Positions 57,022-64,000 of a DNA stretch of 64,000 nucleotides are shown piece after piece (the stretch's first letter is position 1; every line of letters starts with the position of its first letter). The notes under the pieces were generated by a model. The model was not told where the DNA came from and did not search any database. It worked only from the letters and a program-made list of their open reading frames with translations. The stretch spans positions 28,553,001-28,617,000 of the forward strand of contig OY540813.1 in assembly GCA_961205875.1 (NCBI GenBank), in the 5' to 3' direction. The position numbers were made by a program, and so were the translations under genes. The stretch is from Sialis fuliginosa. Taxonomy: Eukaryota; Arthropoda; Insecta; Megaloptera; Sialidae.

Positions 57022-57304
57022 TATTAACACTTTAATCGCCATGTGACATGTCATCAGCTCTCGATTTTATTTGATCCGCAAGCCATGATTTTTTCGATTT
57101 TGGTCGCATGGAACAACAGATATACTGCGCATTACTTAATTTAAAGTCTAGAAAGCCAAATTATGTTTTTGCTTTGCAAATTGTAAGAATTTTAGAATGA
57201 AATGAATACATGTTTGTCAACTCAATTGTTTTATAGTTGTGGTGATTAAAGTCTTAAATGTAGCATAAGCTATATACATTATTATATCGGTTATATTAAT
57301 TGTA

Positions 57305-57310
57305 AATAAA
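57305..57310 (+). terminator. Candidate poly(A) signal of gene C
   Basis: AATAAA 284 nt after the stop; more AATAAA follow at 57328-57337. Confidence 0.4.
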
Positions 57311-57529
57311 TAATGTTATTAATTATTAAATAAATAAATTAAGGTTCTCATTTTTAGTTTAATTTTAAAATTAAGTACCCTACTTGACATTTCAGAACAA
57401 TTAATAAATAATCAGATCATTTTATACAGATTTATAACTAAGCCTTTCAGATAGCTGAATATACAGGTTGATTCAGCACAATAGTATACCGTGGGGGGGA
57501 GCAAACCTACGGTACGCCACTGATTCAGC

Positions 57530-57900
57530 ACTGTCGTGCCAAACTCGAACAGAAAATTTTATATGAACTTTATATGAACATGTGTCCGAAATTTTTCGTG
57601 AAAGTACAGACCGCCAAAGATTTTGCTTAAAATTAGTTTTTATTTAATATCTATTATTATTTATAATAAGATCAACCGTTTACGAGAAATATCGAGAAAG
57701 GACTAAAGAATTTTACTTAATACGGATACTTCAAATTACACAAAATATGCTTGTTCCATAATTAAAAATAAGCAAAAAAGTTTATATAAATCATACATCC
57801 AAAAATGCATCCTTATTATAGCCATTTTTAGTTTCGTTCTTTAGTCAAGTTAGTAAAGTATGTGTAACAGTAATAGAACTGGCTATAGTAGGTCTAAGAC
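57530..57900. repeat. Inverted copy of the 28040-29265 repeat
   Basis: Shares ctttagtcaagttagtaaag and ctggctatagtaggtc (reverse of 28085-28150) and 'ttatatgaacatgtgtccg'. Just upstream, 57490-57530 has an inverted hAT-type end (ggtacgccactg). Confidence 0.6.
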
Positions 57901-58196
57901 AGGCCTGGCCAACCCAAATTGCACCGCGGGTCACATTGACGACCTAAAATTTTCCGAGGGCCGCATATAAATAAAAAAATTTGTAAAAAAATTTAGATTT
58001 TCCGGTTTTAAAATTTTTTCTAATCAATTTTCTTTTCTTTTTTTTAAGTAGAACTACGGAAATATTAGGGAATAAGCTCGGAAACACGAAGTTAACGAAA
58101 ATATGACACACTTTGAAAGTAAGCGTTTTTCACAATTTCCCCAAGTTATTAAAAAATATATTTTATTTAAAAAGCAGTTAACTATAAAAGGACATA

Positions 58197-58626
58197 TATG
58201 AGCTGAAAAGTTTTGGGTCTAATAATGAAAAAACGATGGAAAACACTTTTATTCTTCGACATAATCTACATCTAGAGTAATGTACTTGTTCCAAGCTCGT
58301 ACGGTCACGACGAAACTCAGCAAACCAATATTTTACGTTTGAATTAGCTGGGGCAGATGTGTCGTAACACTTATCAAACCATTCCTTTGTTTGGACGGTA
58401 TTTTTCTCCATCAAAATACAATATTTAATCAACACACGAAATTCACTTTTTTCCGTAATTAAAAAAATAACAAAAGTAGCATCACTTCGAAGGCTGTAAC
58501 TTAAACAAGAGTACATGAAATTTTGACGGTATTCTAGTTAAGGTTGGTACTCTAACTATGGGAAGAATAAGGATTTTTTGTTTATGTCGTCATCTGTATG
58601 TCAGGCCAAAGACTTTTCAGCCCATG
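58197..58626 (-). mobile_element. Second deleted mariner-type element
   Basis: 430 bp between TA dinucleotides. Ends TATGAGCTGAAAAG and CTTTTCAGCCCATG, TIRs ~27 bp. Contains only the transposase N-terminus; a different lineage from 6318-7183. Confidence 0.8.
58285..58516 (-). pseudogene. Mariner transposase N-terminal fragment
   Basis: EKSEFRVLIKYCILMEKN, then TVQTKEWFDKCYDTSAP and VKYWFAEFRRDRTS: the HTH region of irritans-type mariner transposases. The catalytic domain is missing. Confidence 0.85.
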
Positions 58627-58633
58627 TAGTATC

Positions 58634-58964
58634 CAGGCCCGGATTTACCATGCAGGCAGAGTAGGCAGATTTAGATTCCATTATCGATGAGTTTGCCATC
58701 CGAAAATCGAGACGTAAAAATTTCAACCCATAAGCAATAATTTCTCTATACATGGAACTCAAGCATGACTATAAAAAAAAGGTCTTCAGTTTTTATGTTT
58801 CCTAATGTAACTTTATAAAAATTTATAAAATTTGAAACTGACGCAACAAAAAAAAAGATCCTGAGTTTTATATTTTGACATCTATGACTTAAACTGTTAG
58901 TTTCGAGGGGGGGCGGCAATTTTCGCAACTGCCTAGGGGCGGCAAATTTCTAAATCCGGGCCTG
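58634..58964. mobile_element. hAT MITE, CAGGCCCGGATTTA ends
   Basis: 331 bp with a perfect 14-bp TIR. Flanking 8-mers do not match. Starts 8 bp from the end of the preceding mariner relic. Confidence 0.75.
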
Positions 58965-59824
58965 AACCTGATTACTTATAACAATTTGTCATACGCGTTT
59001 ACGTCTCTACAGATTAGAGGAAAATTTAGATAGAAATTAAACTTTAAATAATAAAAATACCGATGAGTTTATTCAAGTTCAATGTAATAACATTATTAAA
59101 ACAAGTTTAACAATAAAATATTTAATTTATTTTTTCCTATTTCTAAGGTTAAGGAATCAGATAATGTATTATTATTCTGTCACTGGTTACATATACTTAA
59201 TTTATTTAATTAATTAAATTCATAATTAATATTGAATATATTAAATTTTATAGAAATTTATAGATATTAATTAAAACAATTAATTAAAAGATAAATAATT
59301 ACTTAAAAGTCATTATAGATACGCATGTAAGTAAGTATGATGTTATTAATTTCTGAAATACTGTTCAAACTGAAATTAAAATGTTGGTTAATTAATTGCA
59401 AACATTCACTTTATTAATGATGTTAAATCAGATAAAATACAAAAGAATATGAATTTTATGCAGTAATGTGTTCTATAATATCTTAACCATGACAGTTGCA
59501 ACATGCTTTTAAATGTATTCAATGTAATTTTATAATTTTCGTAATGGTAATTAAGGTCTTTATTATGTAAGAAATAAAAATATTTCATGTAAAAGTATTT
59601 TGTTAACCCTCTAATGCACTTATCCGCCTTTTGGTGGACGGTTTTTTTAACCATACGAAATTTGTTTTCCCCTTATTGCACAACACTCCCTTGAGGAGAA
59701 AATTATTTTGGCTACACGAGATGTAAGTTTCATTACAGTACAAAGAGAGAATTTTGTTAAAAATAGTGAAATTAATAAGTATACACAGAAACTATTGGGT
59801 CTCAAACAAATTGATGCATTAGAG
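58965..59824. other. C-D spacer, nothing recognised
   Basis: AT-rich, no supported gene. Ends with the hAT target duplication cattagag (59817-59824). Confidence 0.4.
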
Positions 59825-61070
59825 CAGCGGTTCTTAAACTAGGGTCCGCGGACCTCCTGGGGTCCGTGAAACTTTTGGTGGATCCATGAATCATATTTGG
59901 CATAAATTAAAGTACTTTTACATTTCTATTTACCAGTGATTAATTAGTACCTAACGACCTTCTTTGTGTTTCTGTCAAGGAGGCAAGGATTATTTTAGTG
60001 AGTAGCTTGTTTCTGCAGTTAAAAATGAAAAGTGCCGTTGTAAAAGCAATGGGCCCCGCAGTTTTTGATAGGGAAATGGCTTTCAGTCAATCTCTTTGAA
60101 ACCAACGGGAAAATATTCTCTAAATCATCCCGATTAAAAGTCTCAATGGTCACAACCGCCTAAGTTCCCGAGGTCTCGCGCAAAGAGCTGTTTTGTACCT
60201 AATACTGCAATAAAAAAATCGATATAGTACAGGATTTCCCAAGTTCAATATTTAATTTATTATAACAAATGAAAGAAAACTTTAAATACAAAAGTTGTCA
60301 GGCTAGACAAGCAGCATATTTTCAAAATAGTTACATTTATATAAAGTGTCCCATAAGTGTGTTACAAATCAAAGTTATATTTTTATGACAACTAATTTTC
60401 TATTGTTTTTATTTTACAATTTAATATTTTTAATACTATCGCTAGTAGCTGGCGCTGACGGCACTACACATACCTTAACATGTTTTATAAAAACTTTATT
60501 ATAATCCATAAAACAATTTGCCAGAACTTGCAAACTTTAACAACATAAAAATCTAGAAATTAAATAAACAAAACGATACATAAAAATTAATTTCTTTGTT
60601 CAAAATGTCCTGTACTATATAGATTTTTTTATTGCATTATTAGGTACAAAACAGCTCTTTGCGCGAGACCTCGGGAACTTAGGCGGTTGCGACCATTGAG
60701 ACTTTTAATCGGGATGATTTAGAGAATATTTTCCCGTTGATTTCAAAGAGATTGACTGAAAGCCATTTCCCTATCAAAAACTGCGGGGTCCTTTGTGTAG
60801 TGCACAAAATTGAAACAATGTTTAATAAATAAATAAAATAATAAAATATGTGGAAAAAAGGTCATTGCAGTTGTAAAAACAAAAAATGTAAGAAATGTAA
60901 TGCAAAAAACAAAGGTCATTGCAGTTGAAAAGCAAAAATTGTAAGTATGGAACAAAAAATAAGGTCTTGCAATTTTAAAATTTTCTTAAATAACCCCTGC
61001 AGGGAGGGGGTCTCTGAAAAATAATTGTTCAAAAGGGGGTCCCTAGACTACATAAGTTTTAGAACCGCTG
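59825..61070. mobile_element. hAT element with internal inverted repeat
   Basis: 1246 bp; ends cagcggttcttaaact and agttttagaaccgctg-like; 8-bp flanks cattagag / catttaag agree at 6 of 8. Inside, 60047-60250 and 60594-60795 are near-perfect inverted copies of ~200 bp (gggaaatggctttcagtc, cgaggtctcgcgcaaag). No transposase. Confidence 0.85.
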
Positions 61071-62097
61071 CATTTAAGGGTTAAAACTAATTTTTGCATT
61101 CTGAACTATAGTTTTCGAAAAATATATTAATACTAGCTACCTACTTGTAGGCTTCGTCCACATTTTATTCGAATTTATGAACATTTCCATCATTTGTAAT
61201 AATTTTTTAACCCCAATAAAGGTTAAAAAAATCTCTTAAAATTCACCTTTGTAATATGTACCTACATTAAAGCAGATAAACGTATCAAAATAAAACAAGT
61301 TTAAAATCTTTCTCTCACTCTTTTTAGGAATTGAATTTCGAAAAATCCATTCTTAGTGAGTGCTTATACGTCATGAAAGGAAAACATTCCTAAAATTTCA
61401 CGTTTTTAGGCCCAGGGGTTTGGGCTAGTAAATCAGGACACAGATAATGATTTTGTTCCTTATTACATGTATATCATTTATTTGTAACAATATAGCGATT
61501 CGAGTCCATCAAACGAGTTTACCTAAATATAGATATTATAAAATATGAACTATGTATTCATAAATGTTACAGGTGTCGCAACAATCATTTTGAATGCACA
61601 AAATAATCTATAACTTACCAATCAGAATACGGCTGTGTCCTATTTTACAAGCTTCTATTTAACTTCACCTGTTGCCTGTTAAGTATGTACCTATGTAATA
61701 TATTGTATGTAGATATGTTTAGAACAAATATTGCAATAATGGGCGCCGGCAGAATTTCTTTCAGGTGGGTGCATCTAGATATATAAAATTAAATTACATG
61801 CGAGGATAATTATAATTAAAAAAAAAAATTAAAAATAATAATAAACCTGCATTGAAATTAACATGAAAAAGGTCTTCAGTTTTTATTTTTCCTAATCTAA
61901 CTTTATTTAAATTTATAAAATTAGGAATTGAAATTGACGCGACCAAAAAAAAAGGTCCTCAAACAGTTCAAAAGGTTGGACACATATGACTGTTATTCAA
62001 AGAGTGAATTTTAAAATAAAAATTGTATTTTTTCACGTGTAGACGTGTATAAATCCGATGACAATACAATATACTATACCTAATACAAGTCTTGAGG
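61071..62097. other. C-D spacer with repeat fragments
   Basis: 61125-61440 looks like an inverted SINE/RTE-tail-type repeat (tagctacctacttgtaggc, cctgggtt-like words). 61738-61990 is a mosaic of hAT-MITE pieces, including the interior of the 23865 family. No gene. Confidence 0.45.
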
Positions 62098-62170
62098 CTT
62101 CCGCGGTGGTCGGTTTGGTCGTGTTATCGGGCCGATAACACGACCAAACCGACGCGGCTTACACCCAGAA
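62098..62170. repeat. Short hairpin with near-zero loop
   Basis: gtcggtttggtcgtgttatcgg and its exact inverse are separated by one base (22-bp arms). Flanks ggcttccgcggtg and gcggcttac match the segment at 45757-45838 in a different arrangement. Confidence 0.85.
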
Positions 62171-62989
62171 GCCAAGATCTACTGTACCTAATATTGTTCT
62201 TTTGAATTTTCGAATTATTTTTGAAATAATAAAAAAATGTCAAGTACGTTATTATTATTAATTTATTCCCCATACATTTTTTTCCAGCATTTATGATTTA
62301 GTCAGAAAGAATTTTAACATACTCGACATTTTTTATCTAAAACATTTTTTTCATATTTCAAAAATATTTTGAAAATTCAAAAATTGACAGGAGTAAACAT
62401 CTGTTTTATGTTAAAACATTCAAAATATTCATTTGATACATAATGTAGAGAATAATATTATCTATAGTTTATGTCCCATTCATTTTATTTTATCTTTTAT
62501 TAGTTTGTCAGAAATGTGTTTTAACAAATTAAGAATCACGTACACTGTTCACTGTCAAGATTACGTGCAAAAAAGTTTCATGGCAGATATTTTCATTTTA
62601 GTACACCTAAAAACTTGTTTTTTTAAAATATTTTTTACATATAATTTATTACTGATAATCCTTACCTCACCTGAAAATTCACAATTAATAGCGAACGTAT
62701 ATTATTATGAACTTGTTATATCATTTTAAAGTGTTTTTTTTAAATCAAAATAAAACATGGTTTGCACATAAATTATGTCTATTCTAAAACTAAAGATACA
62801 TTAATAAATATCGAGATATTCTAAAAGTTGCAATGCCCTTGAAACATTTATTAATTTTCAAGTATATTTTGCATGTATATTTATAAAAACCTGTTAAATA
62901 GCATTGCCATTTTATTAGTTCCTGCATTAGTTATTTTGTAAAACTAGTCAATCAGTCTATCTTCATTCAGTTGCGATAAACAAGTAAAA
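62171..62989. other. Upstream region of gene D
   Basis: AT-rich, no clear gene. TCAGTT at 62967-62972 (and TCAGTC at 62952) fits the arthropod initiator, 18 nt before the ATG. No clear TATA box. Confidence 0.4.
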
Positions 62990-63188
62990 ATGGAGATACC
63001 ATTACAAGAAACTAAATATTCTGTGACTTTTTGGCTATGGAGTAGTGTTTTGTTAACAATATTTTTAGCGTTAGTTAAGTTTCATTGGGGTAGAAGGAAC
63101 ATGTACCAATTAGCGGCGAAACTTCCAGGACCTCCGACAATACCCCTTTTGGGTAATGCTCATCTTGTTATTGGGAAGAATGTTAAAG
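62990..63188 (+). CDS. CYP4-clan cytochrome P450, gene D, exon 1 (rest beyond the window)
   Basis: 199 nt, the same length and phase-1 donor (gtaaga) as exon 1 of B and C. Short lead, hydrophobic ER anchor (about residues 12-32), HWGRRNMYQLAAKLPGPP and LLGNAHLVIGKNVK. The remaining exons must lie downstream, so completeness cannot be judged. It is the fourth gene of the tandem array and in the same orientation. Confidence 0.9.
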
Positions 63189-63232
63189 GTAAGAAATATA
63201 TTTAAACAAAACAGTTATCAATACTAATCCAT

Positions 63233-63760
63233 TCTAATATTATAAGTGCGAATGTGTGTCTGTCTGTCTCTCTATTTGTCTGTCTATCTCGCTGTCTGTT
63301 TGTTACCTTTTCACGGCTAAACCGCTGAACCGGTCTTGATGAAATTTGGCAGTGAGATAGCTTGTACCCCGAGGACGGACATAGGCTACTTCGCATCTCG
63401 AAAATTCAACCCCTAAAGAAATTGCAAGGGGGTGGAAAAATTTTAATTTTTTTTAGTAATTAATACCCCCCGTTACATATGAAGGGTTGTAATTGATTTT
63501 ATTCGATCCGGCGGGGAAAATACTCCGGGCACGGGAGGATAAAGGGGAAAACAACCCTCTATCTCGCATAGCAGTCGAGATATTTACGATTTTGCATAAT
63601 GAATGAAAACCAAAATATAAAAAAAATTTATATTTCACACTCTTTTACATATGAATAGTTGTAATTAATTTCATTCGATTCGACGGAAGAAATATTATGG
63701 GAATGGGGGATTCGAAATCCACGTGAGCGAAGCCGCAGGTAGCAGCTATTAATATTATAA
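63233..63760. repeat. SINE/RTE-tail-like repeat in intron 1 of gene D
   Basis: From ctaatattataagtgcgaat, tctgtctgtctc, 'cacggctaaaccgctgaacc' and 'gacggacataggctactt' to 'gagcgaagccgcaggtagc', a very widespread insect repeat type. Possible terminal duplication taatattataa at both ends. Fragments of its 3' half appear near 15760-15970 and, inverted, 27000-27180. Confidence 0.65.
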
Positions 63761-64000
63761 ATAAGTAAGTGTTATATGGATGAATGTAGGAATGCCACCT
63801 CATTTAACGATTCAAACCATACCCGGGCGGCCGTAGATTGTTTAGGGGTCGTCCATAAAATACGTACGCAAAAAGGGAAGGGGTCCGAACAAACCTAACG
63901 TGACGCGACGTTTGAAATACATACATGATCAATTTTGTTCCTTTTTTTAAACTATAGATTTTACTATTCAGTCGCGATTTAATGACCAACTCTGACAATT
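63761..64000. other. End of window, intron 1 of gene D
   Basis: 'ggggtcgtccataaaatacg' at 63845 is the usual end of a common insect DNA repeat; its other end is outside the window. Confidence 0.4.

Noticed and set aside
58626-58972. 8-bp target duplication for the CAGGCCCGGATTTA hAT element
   Set aside because: Flanking octamers gtagtatc and aacctgat do not match, so only the TIR supports the call.
1-64000. LTR retroelements, Polintons or endogenous viruses
   Set aside because: No long direct repeats with gag/pol, no capsid, integrase or protein-primed polymerase sequence was seen.
1-64000. CRISPR-like arrays
   Set aside because: Tandem repeats here are contiguous or transposon-internal and lack unique spacers; the genome is eukaryotic.

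Overview
The window is AT-rich animal DNA that reads as insect. It holds split genes with GT-AG introns for microsomal CYP4-clan cytochromes P450, and a dense load of insect-type mobile elements (mariner, hAT, PIF/Harbinger, Penelope-like, many MITEs and fold-back elements). The sequence alone does not settle the insect order.

Four P450 paralogues lie head-to-tail on the + strand. Gene A (exons 5-8 only, 472-3355) enters from upstream. Gene B (12768-22481, 8 exons, 510 aa) and gene C (37279-57021, 8 exons, 518 aa) are complete. Gene D starts at 62990, and only its exon 1 lies in the window. All share the same exon plan, intron phases and near-identical exon lengths (199/210/186/67-70/130/159-168/418/158-179 nt). 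A and B are close copies: 18 differences in 127 aligned residues of exon 7, and even the end of intron 6 is alike. C is more diverged. All three genes with a visible I-helix carry an unusual SSE(S/T) version of the oxygen-activation motif in place of AGxDTT, while WxxxR (B, C), ExxR, PDRF and the heme-Cys loop are intact.

The rest is repeats. Region by region: the A-B spacer (3356-12767) has several TIR elements, a deleted mariner and a 2.3-kb palindrome whose arms are themselves palindromes. Gene B introns hold a 288/289-bp tandem array, a hairpin with a tRNA-like core and two fold-back elements. The B-C spacer (22482-37278) has nested hAT and piggyBac-like elements, a Penelope-like element flanked by a 15-bp duplication, and copies of an ~830-bp unclassified family. 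Gene C introns (the first is 9.2 kb) carry a Harbinger MITE, minimal Penelope-like insertions, four copies of the ~830-bp family, several MITEs and three long palindromes. The C-D spacer has hAT and mariner relics and a short, nearly loop-free hairpin.

The P450s would be ER-anchored mono-oxygenases using NADPH-P450 reductase. Their substrates cannot be read from sequence; CYP4-clan members typically act on fatty acids, hydrocarbons, pheromones or xenobiotics. Apart from repeats, I recognise no other protein-coding gene. The most unusual non-coding features are the number of long perfect or near-perfect inverted repeats inside transcribed introns and a helically phased GATC decamer array in the subterminal part of a transposon.
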